Source of the DNA: an uncultured Anaerolineae bacterium
GTDB lineage: Bacteria > Chloroflexota > Anaerolineae > Anaerolineales > Villigracilaceae
DNA length: 43,902 nt
Assembly (NCBI GenBank): GCA_937120535.1
Contig: CAKZJX010000066.1
Span: forward strand, 1-43,902
Reading direction: 5' to 3'
Both the position numbers and the translations under genes were made by a program. This document shows positions 26,770 to 36,456 of the stretch, in pieces. The first letter of the stretch is position 1. The number at the start of each line of letters is the position of its first letter. The notes below the pieces were generated by a model. That model made no database searches, was not told where the DNA came from, and worked only from the letters and a program-made list of their open reading frames with translations.

Positions 26770-26994
26770 TCAGAACTCATCTTCGTCTTCGTCTTCCTCC
26801 CAGAGGCCTTCCTCTTCCTCCTCATCCCATTCTTCCAATTCCTCTTCATCTTCCCATTCATCTTCTACAGCGGCTTCCTCAGTGGGAGCGTAGGTCAGGC
26901 AACCGTTATTTGGGTCGATCTCAACGGCAGCTGCACTGCAATAGCCATCGTCCAAAAAGATGCAATCTACGTAATGGCAGCGAATGCGGGGCAT
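26770..26994 (-). CDS. small Cys-rich protein with acidic tail (DUF1540-like)
   Basis: This 74-aa protein starts at the ATG at 26994, which has AGGAGA upstream; the longer frame overlaps VKOR. The N-terminal 35 residues hold four cysteines (C6, C11, C19, C32 in MPRIRCHYVDCIFLDDGYC and NNGCLTYAP), resembling the small metal-binding DUF1540 pattern. The C-terminal half is almost all Asp/Glu with Trp (DEWEDEEELEEWDEEEEE). It is the last gene of moeA-VKOR-this gene, spaced 11 bases from VKOR. A metal- or thiol-linked role fits the VKOR context, but function is unknown. Confidence 0.75.
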   Translation of the reverse strand: MPRIRCHYVDCIFLDDGYCSAAAVEIDPNNGCLTYAPTEEAAVEDEWEDEEELEEWDEEEEEGLWEEDEDEDEF

Positions 26995-27005
26995 AACCAA
27001 GTCTC

Positions 27006-27434
27006 CTAAAATTGAGGTTGGCGGATCAAGCGGATCACCGACACAATGAACAGGATCGTCATGGTGATCTGCGAGACTATGCAGAACGGACAGAGAGCCT
27101 TGATCCATGCAAATTCCACATAGATCAAGTACAGGGTGAACAAGAACCCGGCCAGCGCCAGACCAAATGCGAACAAAATGGCGTTGTGGCGCAGAAATTC
27201 GGTGCGATTCTCGACCAGGTTAAGCCCTAGGATTGCCCCGTAGCCAAGCACACCGAACAACGCCACTGGAATGCCATATACCTCCGAATAGCGACTTGCG
27301 TTGACGGTTGCACAGTCTCCGCTCCCCAAGCACATCGCGTCGTTATCGGTCACCTTGTAAATGGTCATGTAGAGCGAGACCAGCAACCCGATTACAGCCA
27401 AGAAAATGGATGCTTGGTAAAGACGCTTATCCAT
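27006..27434 (-). CDS. vitamin K epoxide reductase (VKOR) family protein
   Basis: This is an inner-membrane thiol oxidoreductase of 142 aa with four hydrophobic helices. It has the loop cysteine pair C35 and C41 (CLGSGDC) and the active-site CPFC at C115/C118. Bacterial homologues oxidise DsbA-like partners and pass electrons to quinone, replacing DsbB. There is no fused thioredoxin domain, so a separate partner is expected elsewhere. It lies 26 bases downstream of moeA and 11 bases before the Cys-rich acidic protein, suggesting an operon. Start ATG at 27434 (MDKRLYQASIFL). Confidence 0.92.
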   Translation of the reverse strand: MDKRLYQASIFLAVIGLLVSLYMTIYKVTDNDAMCLGSGDCATVNASRYSEVYGIPVALFGVLGYGAILGLNLVENRTEFLRHNAILFAFGLALAGFLFTLYLIYVEFAWIKALCPFCIVSQITMTILFIVSVIRLIRQPQF

Positions 27435-27460
27435 GCTTTTCCCTCTTCACGACTCCACGA

Positions 27461-28675
27461 TTAGAAGAGCCAGGCATCCGCCTCGGAACCAGGCGGGCGA
27501 GATTTTACCCCAGCTGGAAGGATAAGTAAAGCGTTCGCCTGGACCAACGAAAGCAGATTGCCCGAGCCTTGATGACCAGTCAGGCGTGCTATGCTGTGAT
27601 CGTCCACGATAGCACGCAGATAACTTTCGCGTCCGTCCGAAGTGACCTCTTCGGCCAAACGCACTCGCACCCGAGAGCGCGGCTTCCATGTCAAACCCGA
27701 TAAGTGCTCGATGGCCGGCCGACCAAAGATCTCAAAAGTAACAAAGGCCGAGACCGGATTGCCCGGCAGACCGATCAGCGGAATACCGCGATACTCTCCG
27801 AAGGCCAGCGGTTTTCCAGGGCGCATGTTTACTCGCCAGAACGATACATGCCCGTGTTGTTCCACCACATCTTTCACGAAGTCAAACGCTCCGACCGAGA
27901 CCCCGGCCGAAGTGATGATCAGATGCGCGCCAGCTTCCACCGCCTGATCCAAGCGCTCCTCCACGGCTTCCCGCCTATCTGGAGCGATGCCCAGGCGGAT
28001 CACCTCCGCTCCACATTCTTCGATCTGGGCGGCCAGCGCATACGAATTCGAATCGTAGATTTTGCCCTCTCTCAGCGGGACATCCACCGGCAGCAACTCA
28101 TCGCCGGTGGATAGCACGGCCACTCGCGGCCGTTCATAGACTGGCACGCGGGCGATCCCCAGCATGGCCAACATCCCAATGTCCTGGGGACGTAAGCGGT
28201 TGCTGCGCCGCAGGAGGATCGTCCCGGCGCGCACGTCGGAGCCGCGCTGGCGCACATTTTCCCCGAGTCGGACGGCGCGTTGCAAAGTCACTTGGAGAGG
28301 CGGCGGGGTGCCCGCTCCACGCACCATAAAATCCGTGTCTTCCACCGGAATGACGGCATCGGCCCCGGGGGGCATGGGCGCGCCGGTCATAATGCGGGCC
28401 GCTTCGCCAGGTCCCAGGCTGCGCTCGGGCGCAAAGCCGGCCGTAATATCGGCAACCACGCGCAGGGTCACGCGGGGAGCGGTGCGTGTATCTTCGGATC
28501 GCAGGGCAAAGCCGTCTACGGCCGAATTGTCGAATCGGGGCAGGTCGCTGACTGCATAGATGTCTTCTGCCAACACCCGACGCGCCGCCTGGTCCAAGGG
28601 GACAAGCTGCCGGCCGACCGGCTGTATGCGTTCGAGAATGCGTTGTTGAGCGTCGTGCACACTGAGAAGGGTCAT
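27461..28675 (-). CDS. moeA: molybdopterin molybdenumtransferase MoeA
   Basis: This enzyme inserts molybdate into adenylated molybdopterin in Moco biosynthesis. It has 404 aa, the standard length. It shows LPRFDNSAVDGFALR, TGAPMPPGADAVIPVEDT, STGDELLPV and LPGNPVSAFVTFEIF, all classic MoeA motifs, with the C-terminal beta domain intact. No other Moco genes are in the window. The start ATG (MTLLSVHDAQQRI) lies downstream of a bidirectional -10 palindrome shared with the MBL-fold gene. Confidence 0.95.
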   Translation of the reverse strand: MTLLSVHDAQQRILERIQPVGRQLVPLDQAARRVLAEDIYAVSDLPRFDNSAVDGFALRSEDTRTAPRVTLRVVADITAGFAPERSLGPGEAARIMTGAPMPPGADAVIPVEDTDFMVRGAGTPPPLQVTLQRAVRLGENVRQRGSDVRAGTILLRRSNRLRPQDIGMLAMLGIARVPVYERPRVAVLSTGDELLPVDVPLREGKIYDSNSYALAAQIEECGAEVIRLGIAPDRREAVEERLDQAVEAGAHLIITSAGVSVGAFDFVKDVVEQHGHVSFWRVNMRPGKPLAFGEYRGIPLIGLPGNPVSAFVTFEIFGRPAIEHLSGLTWKPRSRVRVRLAEEVTSDGRESYLRAIVDDHSIARLTGHQGSGNLLSLVQANALLILPAGVKSRPPGSEADAWLF

Positions 28676-28689
28676 ATCAAAGTGCCAGC

Positions 28690-28713
28690 ATTATACTTCA
28701 GAACGGGTATAAT
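28690..28713. promoter_or_regulatory. bidirectional -10 palindrome between moeA and MBL-fold gene
   Basis: Inverted 7-base arms ATTATAC (28690-28696) and GTATAAT (28707-28713) are separated by 10 bases. Each arm contains TATAAT read outward, to moeA on minus and to the MBL-fold gene on plus. The plus-strand start would fall at the GGAGG of the downstream gene. The -35 boxes are weak. Confidence 0.55.
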
Positions 28714-28732
28714 TGCGCTCGGAGGTTTCTCA

Positions 28733-29386
28733 ATGGACATTACCTGGTATGGTCAATCTTGCTTCCGCCTGACTGAGCGCGGCATGGCAACAGTTGTGAC
28801 GGATCCCTATGACCACTTGGTGATTGGCTATCGGCCGCTCAAGCTGCGGGCGGATATCGTTACGGTGAGCCACAATGCGCCGGGACACAATTACATCGAA
28901 GCCGTCAAAGGAGCGTCTCGTATTATCACCGGGCCAGGTGAGTTTGAGATCGGCGGCGTGTTCATCACCGGCATTCAGACCGATGGGCACAACAAGAAAG
29001 CCAAAGATGCCCCTCGCAATACGTTATACGTCTTTGATTACAACGGTCTGACAGTCGTTCATCTGGGCGATCTGAAGACCGTTCCTTCACAGGCTGAGAT
29101 AGAAGCCCTGGGTACGGTCAACATTGCCCTGGTGCCGGTGGGCGGGGGTGGGAGTTTAAATGCTGCCAAGGCTGCTGAAGTGATCAGTTTGCTCGAGCCC
29201 AACTTGGTTGTGCCTATGCACTATGCCACCCCCGATGTCAAGATCGCTCTGGATCCATTAAACAAGTTTTTGAAGGAGATGGGCTTGAGCGCCAACACCG
29301 TAGAAAAACAGCCCTCGCTGAGAGTGACGCGTTCCAACTTGCCCGAGGAAACGCGTGTGGTCGTCTTGGAGTATCAGCAAGAATAG
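28733..29386 (+). CDS. MBL-fold (UPF0173-like) protein with altered metal motif
   Basis: This is a metallo-beta-lactamase-fold protein of 217 aa (MDITWYGQSCFRLTERGMAT). GGAGG lies 7 bases before the ATG at 28733; longer upstream frames are antisense to moeA. The fold motif usually written HxHxDH reads H47-N-A-P-G-H52, so the second His and the Asp are lost, although Asp113 and H163 (PMHYATP) remain. Metal binding or catalysis may therefore be changed. It is followed after 8 bases by a small gene. The natural substrate is unknown. Confidence 0.85.
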   Translation: MDITWYGQSCFRLTERGMATVVTDPYDHLVIGYRPLKLRADIVTVSHNAPGHNYIEAVKGASRIITGPGEFEIGGVFITGIQTDGHNKKAKDAPRNTLYVFDYNGLTVVHLGDLKTVPSQAEIEALGTVNIALVPVGGGGSLNAAKAAEVISLLEPNLVVPMHYATPDVKIALDPLNKFLKEMGLSANTVEKQPSLRVTRSNLPEETRVVVLEYQQE

Positions 29387-29394
29387 GAGTAGCC

Positions 29395-29697
29395 GTGCCG
29401 GTTAAAGTCCTAATGACGTGGGATATTTCTCCTGAGCATGAACAGGAATATTTTGAGTTTGTGATCGGCGAGTTCGTCCCTGGGGTTCAACGCATCGGCT
29501 TGCAGCCGATCGAAGCCTGGGCGACGGTTTATGGCCAATATCCGCAAATCCAAGTGGGGTTGCTAGCCGAAGACGCAGCCCAAGCCCAACAAGCTCTGAG
29601 CTCGCCGGAATGGCTGCGTCTATCGGCGCAGTTGTTCAACTACATCAGAAACTACTCCCACAAAATCGTTCCTGCGCGCAGCGGGTTTCAGTTTTAG
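29395..29697 (+). CDS. small conserved protein of unknown function
   Basis: This 100-aa protein with a GTG start (AGGAG 5 bases upstream) opens MPVKVLMTWDISPEHEQEYF and continues with VGLLAEDAAQAQQAL. Its alternation of strands and helices suggests a ferredoxin-like (dimeric alpha-beta barrel) fold, as in small monooxygenase-type domains, but no catalytic residues can be assigned. It lies 8 bases past the MBL gene and is probably co-transcribed. Confidence 0.7.
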   Translation: MPVKVLMTWDISPEHEQEYFEFVIGEFVPGVQRIGLQPIEAWATVYGQYPQIQVGLLAEDAAQAQQALSSPEWLRLSAQLFNYIRNYSHKIVPARSGFQF

Positions 29698-29721
29698 TGC
29701 CGGCTTGGTTATCGCTCGTTC

Positions 29722-32205
29722 GTGAGGACAGCATCTCGTTTCTGGCCCCCCTTCTTTCTGCTGGTGATTCTGGAAGGCATAGCAGCCCTGATCGCTCTGG
29801 CTTCGATTCCGGGTGAGGGGATTTCAGTAACGCGCCTGATGTTGTATGGTTCCATCCTGGGGCCGATGGTGGTCGCTGGGGGGCTGTTTTACTTTTCGCG
29901 GAAGGAAGACTGGTGCGCCCGCACCCTCGATCCGTTTACTCGCCCGCGCCTCTTCTACGCCCTGAGCGTGATCGCCTCGCTTCTCCTATTGACCTCGAGC
30001 CTGCTTCTGTTTCTCTTGCGTTTCCTTCGCCCCGAAGCGACTTTACCGCTCTTTGAGCGGGCGCGGCCTACCCTGGTCTATTTCTCCCTTCTCTCGGCGC
30101 AATTCCTGCTATGGACGTTGATCCTTCGTCGCGGCTTTCACGGCGATGGGCTACGTCAACACCGATCGGTGCTCCAAGCGGCAGGGATGATCTTTGCAGG
30201 ATTTTTGCTGCTGTGGGGGCTAGTGGCGCTCAGCGGCCTGGGCGTGACGCCAGACGCCTCTTATTGGAGCGAGCCGGGGGTGCCGCTGTTGGGATGGCAA
30301 GTGGTGGTGACGCTCCTGGTCGGTTGGGGAGCGGCTGTTTTCCTAGCAAGGCAGCCGGCCCCGCGCAAGCTTGATCTCTGGCTCTCGCTGGGGCTATGGC
30401 TCTTGGCGGTTGTCTTGTGGGGGAGCGTTCCCCTGGAGACCTTGCGCAACAGCTTCTATGCGCCGATCACGCCTCCGCTCAACCAACCCCTGCCGGCTTC
30501 AGACGCGGCCTACTACGACTCCAACGCTCAGAGCTTGCTTGTAGGCTGGGGATACATCCAGCCTATCCCCAGCCGCCCGTTGTTCATCGTGTTTCTGGCT
30601 GGGCTACATGCCTTGCTGGGTCAGGAATACTCCCGCCTTGCCCTGGCGCAGACGCTGCTCTTTGCCCTCTTGCCGGTGGGGTTGTATTGGCTTGGGCGCT
30701 TGTTGCATAGCCGCGTGGCTGGAGGGATGGTAGCGTTGTTGGCCATTCTGCGCGAGTGGAATAGTTTATGGGTGGCCTCTGAGGTGCGGGTCAGCAACAG
30801 CAAGATGTTCTTGTCTGAATTTGTAACTACCCTGGCCCTGATCGCCTATCTGGTGTTGGTGATTCGCTGGCTGCGTCGGAAGCCGCCGCATCCGATGCTG
30901 GCGTTTGCGGCCGGCGGCGTCCTGGGATGGCAGCTTTTGCTACGCACCCAGGTGGCCTCTCTCGCGCCAGGGATGGTGGGGCTGGCTTTGCTGGTTTTCT
31001 GGCCGGATTGGAAGCGCTGGGCACAACAGGCGATTGGGTTCGGATTGGGCTTGATGCTGGCCATCTCGCCCTGGCTGATGCGCAATCTGTCTCACACCGG
31101 TCAGGCCTTGTTGGATGATCCAATGCAGGTGAAGGTGGTAGCAAGCATGTATAGTGGAGGCACGCCGACCTCCAACTTGGCTCGTTTTGAGGGACAGTCG
31201 CCGCAGGAGATTGGCCGCTTTGTCATAGAGACCATCCTGCAGCGCCCGGGCTATGTGGCTGGGTTTGTTGCCAATCATTTCTTCGCCAATCTGATTGATA
31301 CCGTGTTGGTCTTGCCGATCGTTGCCCGCTACGACGGGTTGTTGGCGCCGATCTATCCTTACTGGTACGAGTGGCGATCCTATCTTTCGCCGGCCAACAT
31401 AGCGCTCTGGGGTGTTTACCTGGCTGCCATGGCTCTGGGGCTAGCGGCTGTGTGGAAACGTTTCCGCTGGGTGGGGTTGGCGCCGCTTGTGGCGTTCATT
31501 CTATACATTGGTTCCACTAGCTTGGCGCGTTATTCGGGGTGGCGTTATGTGTTTCCAGTGGATTGGTTGGGGTATTTTTTCCTGAGTTTGGGTGCAGCAG
31601 AGGGGATGGTGTTAGTGGCTTCGTTGTTCGGCAAGGATCTGTCCGCCGTTCTTAAGCCGCTTCATCCATCGCCGCCGTTGCGCTTGGCCGGCCGGTCCGG
31701 CATCGTCCTCGGATTGGCGGGAGGGATCCTTGTGGTGGGGAGCTTGCCCTGGTTGGCCGAATCCTTGCCGCCTCAGGCTGAGCTTCCCTGTCGCGCCGAC
31801 GAGGTGCTTCCTTGTCTGGTCGAGCAGGGCTTCGCTGCCGAGCCATTGGCCGACTTTCTGGCTCAACCTGCTGCCGTTGTTCTGCAGGGACGGTTGCTTT
31901 ATCCACGGTACTTCTCGCGCAACGATGGGCTTTCTTCGACCAATCCCATGCCGGCCTATGCACCGCGCCCGTTCCCTCGGCTGGGGTTCCTGTTGCTCAC
32001 ACCGGAGTCGCTGGAGCAGGTCGTTCTGCCCATCCGAGGTGCTCGGTCTCTGCCTGCGGCATCCGATATTGTGTTGTTTGGCTGTCGACGCCAGGGGTAT
32101 GTGGAAGCAAAAGTTGTTCTGGTGATCGAGACTAGACAGAAGGTGGTCGGCGGAGTGTTGGAGGAAGGGTGTCCAGCTGTGGATGGTCCCTCGAGGCAAG
32201 AGTGA
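29722..32205 (+). CDS. polytopic membrane glycosyltransferase (GT-C type)
   Basis: This is an integral membrane protein of 827 aa with at least a dozen hydrophobic helices (for example FWPPFFLLVILEGIAALIAL, LLGWQVVVTLLVGWGAAVF). The architecture resembles GT-C glycosyltransferases of the ArnT/PMT superfamily, which use polyprenyl-phosphate sugars at the outer face. The extracytoplasmic segment PLPASDAAYYDSNAQSLLVG may correspond to the first catalytic loop, and WLMRNLSHTGQALL follows the central helices. The GTG at 29722 has no obvious ribosome-binding site. The C-terminal 150 residues are outside the last helix. The sugar and acceptor are unknown. Confidence 0.75.
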   Translation: MRTASRFWPPFFLLVILEGIAALIALASIPGEGISVTRLMLYGSILGPMVVAGGLFYFSRKEDWCARTLDPFTRPRLFYALSVIASLLLLTSSLLLFLLRFLRPEATLPLFERARPTLVYFSLLSAQFLLWTLILRRGFHGDGLRQHRSVLQAAGMIFAGFLLLWGLVALSGLGVTPDASYWSEPGVPLLGWQVVVTLLVGWGAAVFLARQPAPRKLDLWLSLGLWLLAVVLWGSVPLETLRNSFYAPITPPLNQPLPASDAAYYDSNAQSLLVGWGYIQPIPSRPLFIVFLAGLHALLGQEYSRLALAQTLLFALLPVGLYWLGRLLHSRVAGGMVALLAILREWNSLWVASEVRVSNSKMFLSEFVTTLALIAYLVLVIRWLRRKPPHPMLAFAAGGVLGWQLLLRTQVASLAPGMVGLALLVFWPDWKRWAQQAIGFGLGLMLAISPWLMRNLSHTGQALLDDPMQVKVVASMYSGGTPTSNLARFEGQSPQEIGRFVIETILQRPGYVAGFVANHFFANLIDTVLVLPIVARYDGLLAPIYPYWYEWRSYLSPANIALWGVYLAAMALGLAAVWKRFRWVGLAPLVAFILYIGSTSLARYSGWRYVFPVDWLGYFFLSLGAAEGMVLVASLFGKDLSAVLKPLHPSPPLRLAGRSGIVLGLAGGILVVGSLPWLAESLPPQAELPCRADEVLPCLVEQGFAAEPLADFLAQPAAVVLQGRLLYPRYFSRNDGLSSTNPMPAYAPRPFPRLGFLLLTPESLEQVVLPIRGARSLPAASDIVLFGCRRQGYVEAKVVLVIETRQKVVGGVLEEGCPAVDGPSRQE

Positions 32206-32247
32206 GACCTAGCAATAGTATTCTCGAGTGGAGTGAAGGAGGAAGCG

Positions 32248-33213
32248 ATGGAATATGTAAAACTTGGTCGTACTGGTCTGAAAGTTTCACGCCTGTGCAT
32301 GGGGACGATGCAGTTCGGTTGGTCGTTGGACGAGCCGAGTTCACATCGCATGCTCTCGGCTACGTTTGACTCCGGGATCAACTTTTTCGACACAGCCGAC
32401 ATCTATTCAAAGTGGGTGGAAGGCAACCCTGGCGGAGTGGCCGAAACGTATCTAGGAAACTGGATGAAGAAGCATCACATCCCTCGCAGTCAGATTGTGA
32501 TCGCCACCAAGGTGCGTGGCGAGATGGGGCCGAGCCCCAACGATCAAGGCTTGAGCCGCGTTCATATTATGAACGCGGTGGAAGGTTCGTTGCGTCGTCT
32601 CCAGACGGATTATATTGACCTGTACCAGGCGCACTGGCCTGATGCCGACACGCCGATCGAGGAGACGTTGCGCGCCTTTGACGATCTGGTACAACAGGGT
32701 AAAGTGCGTTATATCGGCGCTTCAAACTATAAGGCTTGGCAGTTGATGGAAGCATTGTGGGTCTCGGATAAATACAATTTGGTTCGCTATGAGTGTTTGC
32801 AGCCGCACTACAATTTGTTGTGGCGGGCCGAGTTTGAGCGCGAGTTGCGAGATGTGTGCCGTACCTATGGCTTGGGAGTGATCCCGTATAGTCCTCTGGC
32901 CGGCGGCTTCTTAACCGGAAAGTATCGCCGCGATAAGCCCCTACCCGACTCCAAGCGTGCTGAGGGGCGCAAGCGGGCGATGACCGAAAAGAATTTTGCC
33001 TTGTTGGATATGATGGATCAAATTGCGGCCGCACATAATGCCACGGTGGCCCAGGTAGCTTTGGCGTGGATGTTGGCCGATCCGGTGATCACCAGCCCAA
33101 TCATCGGCACTACCAGCGAGGAACAGTTGAAGGATAATCTTGGGGCCTTGAATCTCAAGTTGAGCCCAGAGGGAAAGGCGCAGTTGGATGCGATGACCGC
33201 TTACACGGATTAG
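32248..33213 (+). CDS. aldo/keto reductase
   Basis: This is a NADPH-dependent TIM-barrel oxidoreductase of 321 aa, opening [20 protein letters not shown]. The tetrad residues are visible: Asp and Tyr in [11 protein letters not shown], Lys in [10 protein letters not shown] and His in YQAHWPD. The cofactor region near [16 protein letters not shown] fits the AKR11/AKR12 (YajO, YghZ-like) group. AAGGAGG lies 5 bases before the ATG at 32248, so the upstream GTG is excluded. Its last codons and stop are embedded in a dispersed intergenic repeat, so the C terminus may be shortened or extended by that repeat. Substrate unknown. Confidence 0.92.
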   Translation: MEYVKLGRTGLKVSRLCMGTMQFGWSLDEPSSHRMLSATFDSGINFFDTADIYSKWVEGNPGGVAETYLGNWMKKHHIPRSQIVIATKVRGEMGPSPNDQGLSRVHIMNAVEGSLRRLQTDYIDLYQAHWPDADTPIEETLRAFDDLVQQGKVRYIGASNYKAWQLMEALWVSDKYNLVRYECLQPHYNLLWRAEFERELRDVCRTYGLGVIPYSPLAGGFLTGKYRRDKPLPDSKRAEGRKRAMTEKNFALLDMMDQIAAAHNATVAQVALAWMLADPVITSPIIGTTSEEQLKDNLGALNLKLSPEGKAQLDAMTAYTD

Positions 33214-33258
33214 CCGCCGATTGCTGCAGATTATGCGGCTTGGTCACGGACTAGACAG
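33200..33258. repeat. CAGATTACACGG-type repeat overlapping the reductase stop
   Basis: The text from TTACACGGATTAGCCGCCGA through GATTGCTGCAGATTATGCGG to CTTGGTCACGGACTAGACA aligns base for base, with a few changes, to 21408-21462. The first bases encode the last residues and stop of the aldo/keto reductase. Confidence 0.7.
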
Positions 33259-33289
33259 TGGATTCCGCCGGGAGTGGATAAAAAGGGGA

Positions 33290-33340
33290 TGTTTTCACAC
33301 AGAGACACAAAGACGCGGAGAGGCTCTGTGATCTACGTGT
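33290..33340. repeat. CACAGAGACACAAAGACGCGG-type repeat
   Basis: TTCACACAGAGACACAAAGA followed by CGCGGAGAGGCTCTGTG belongs to the same repeat style as the CTCTGCG elements at 6027-6175, in the opposite orientation. It carries no gene. Confidence 0.5.
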
Positions 33341-33382
33341 TGCGTTCCCATGCGAGTCACGTTGCACGGCGGATTTGGACCC

Positions 33383-33411
33383 TTGACAACCCTTAGGGAG
33401 GGTGATATAAA
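33383..33411 (+). promoter_or_regulatory. promoter of the SAM riboswitch-metY-metA transcript
   Basis: TTGACA (33383-33388), exactly 17 bases, then TATAAA (33406-33411). The predicted start near 33418 is about 35 bases before the riboswitch. Confidence 0.8.
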
Positions 33412-33453
33412 GCGCCGAAATTTCGTTGAACCCAAAGACAATTTCATACTGCG

Positions 33454-33622
<169 letters not shown>

Positions 33623-33641
33623 TCGCCTGATTCTTCAGCAG

Positions 33642-33670
33642 CCTCTTCTTTCAGAAGAGGTTTTGTGTTT
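33642..33670 (+). terminator. riboswitch-controlled intrinsic terminator
   Basis: The stem CCTCTTCT/AGAAGAGG with a 3-base loop is followed by TTTTGTGTTT. Its 5' arm can alternatively pair with the 3' strand of riboswitch P1. Confidence 0.85.
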
Positions 33671-33676
33671 GCAAAA

Positions 33677-33708
33677 GCCTCCTCTGGATAAGTTTGTCCG
33701 GAGGAGGC
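33677..33708 (+). promoter_or_regulatory. second strong hairpin in the metY leader
   Basis: The 12-base arms GCCTCCTCTGGA and TCCGGAGGAGGC pair fully (one wobble) around an 8-base loop. No T tract follows. The hairpin lies between the terminator and metY; a role in RNA stability or a second control step is possible. Confidence 0.6.
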
Positions 33709-33750
33709 ATGGCGTATCGTGGGCGCGCAGCTTGATCGGCTGGTTCTTGA

Positions 33751-35088
<1,338 letters not shown>

Positions 35089-35203
35089 ACCCTCAAGCGG
35101 ATTTCTAGGAGAGCATCTTGGAGCTTCATGTCTTGGAATGACCGAGCGAATCGTTGTGCCATAGGGTGTTTAGCGATTTATCGTAAGAAAGGAGGAACAC
35201 GGT

Positions 35204-36145
35204 ATGCCTGTTAAGATCCCCGATACCCTGCCCGCTCGCGCCCTTCTGGAGAGCGAGAACGTGTTCGTAATGGGCGAGACCCGCGCCCGACATCAGGATA
35301 TCCGTCCGTTGCAGGTGGCCATTCTCAACCTGATGCCCACCAAGATTCAAACCGAGACTCAGTTGCTGCGCCTGCTGAGCAATACGCCCTTGCAGGTGGA
35401 GATCACGTTGTTGCACATGGCCAGTCATACTCACAAGAACACCTCGGCCGATCATCTGCTCAACCATTATCGTTCGTTTGCCCAGGTGCGAAGGCAGAAG
35501 TTCGACGGCCTGATCGTCACCGGCGCGCCGGTTGAGCATTTGCCGTTTGAAGAAGTGGATTATTGGCCAGAGCTGCAGGCGGTGATGGATTGGGCGGAGA
35601 CCAACGTTTTTTCGACGTTTTACATCTGTTGGGCCGCCCAGGCTGGCCTGTATCATCGCTACGGCATTCCCAAATATCCCTTGCCGCGTAAGAAGTTTGG
35701 CGTCTTTTCTCATCGGGTGCTCGATCCCCGCAACCGCCTGATGCGCGGCTTCGACGATGTCTTTTTTGCCCCCCACTCGCGCCATACCGAGATCCGCCGC
35801 GAAGATATCGAACGCGTTCCTGAGTTGCAAATCTTGGCCGAGTCCGAGGAAGCCGGGGTATATATTGTGGTGTCGCGCGATGGGCGACGGGTGTACGTCA
35901 CCGGCCACTCCGAGTACGATCCCCTGACGCTGAAGAGCGAGTACGATCGGGATGTGAACAAGGGGTTGCCTATCCACGTCCCGATCAATTACTACCCGGA
36001 CGATGATCCCACTCGCTCACCCATTGTGCGCTGGCGTGGACACGCCCACTTGTTGTTTTCCAACTGGTTGAACTATTACGTGTATCAGATCACGCCCTAC
36101 GATCGGCGTGCTATTCCTCAACCCGGCACCACGTCGGATTTCTAG
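35204..36145 (+). CDS. metA: homoserine O-acetyltransferase, MetA family
   Basis: This enzyme acylates homoserine, the first step of methionine synthesis. It has 313 aa, the MetA length. The catalytic cysteine is C142 in [13 protein letters not shown] and the oxyanion/acid residues lie in SHRVLDP and VTGHSEYD. Residue 111 is Glu in [16 protein letters not shown]; MetA enzymes with Glu at this position use acetyl-CoA, whereas those with Gly use succinyl-CoA. That matches the O-acetylhomoserine-using MetY next door. GAAAGGAGG lies upstream of the ATG. It is 115 bases past metY and is probably on the riboswitch transcript. Confidence 0.95.
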   Translation: MPVKIPDTLPARALLESENVFVMGETRARHQDIRPLQVAILNLMPTKIQTETQLLRLLSNTPLQVEITLLHMASHTHKNTSADHLLNHYRSFAQVRRQKFDGLIVTGAPVEHLPFEEVDYWPELQAVMDWAETNVFSTFYICWAAQAGLYHRYGIPKYPLPRKKFGVFSHRVLDPRNRLMRGFDDVFFAPHSRHTEIRREDIERVPELQILAESEEAGVYIVVSRDGRRVYVTGHSEYDPLTLKSEYDRDVNKGLPIHVPINYYPDDDPTRSPIVRWRGHAHLLFSNWLNYYVYQITPYDRRAIPQPGTTSDF

Positions 36146-36158
36146 CCGAGCGGCCGGC

Positions 36159-36363
36159 TTAGCCGATTTGAGACCAGGGCCGGCGTTCTTCGGGAATTGT
36201 GAAGCTGCTTTTGCGGTCGTTGATCATTTGGAATGCCGCTTTGCGGTATCTGCCGCTGCGTATATACACCGTGTCGCCAGCCTGGGTGACGTGGGCTGTT
36301 TTCGGAATAGCACGCTGGGGCCGGTCAAGGGTGCCGGTTTGTACCTCTTCCGCATGTCTAGCC
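36159..36363 (-). pseudogene. fragment of a parallel beta-helix (pectate-lyase-like) protein
   Basis: With no start codon, the minus-strand frame that ends with TAA at 36159-36161 reads [16 protein letters not shown], then [18 protein letters not shown], then MINDRKSSF. This matches the N-terminal motif of right-handed beta-helix proteins, in which a 'GTxxxPxxTIxxA' segment is followed by 'GDTVYIRxGxY'. The frame stops shortly after the motif and is cut off upstream, so it is a decayed fragment. It lies antisense in the metA-mutase gap, which otherwise holds only a possible TATACT box (36384-36389) for the mutase. Confidence 0.6.
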
Positions 36364-36456
36364 TGTTCTCTGAAATTGGCTGTTATACTTAGGGGTAGAC
36401 TGTACCATGCCTTTCAACAGTTGGCTGCCAAATATATCAGAATTGGTGGTGAAACC

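Noticed and set aside
28280-28732. Upstream extension of the MBL-fold frame to 28280
   Set aside because: It is antisense to moeA, and a strong GGAGG precedes the ATG at 28733.
36199-36456. 86-codon N-terminal extension of the mutase
   Set aside because: The mutase family begins near [10 protein letters not shown]; the extension is antisense to the beta-helix fragment and crosses the likely promoter.
36146-36456. Cobalamin riboswitch upstream of the B12-dependent mutase
   Set aside because: No B12-box-like sequence or matching stems were found; the interval is explained by the beta-helix fragment and a possible -10 box.
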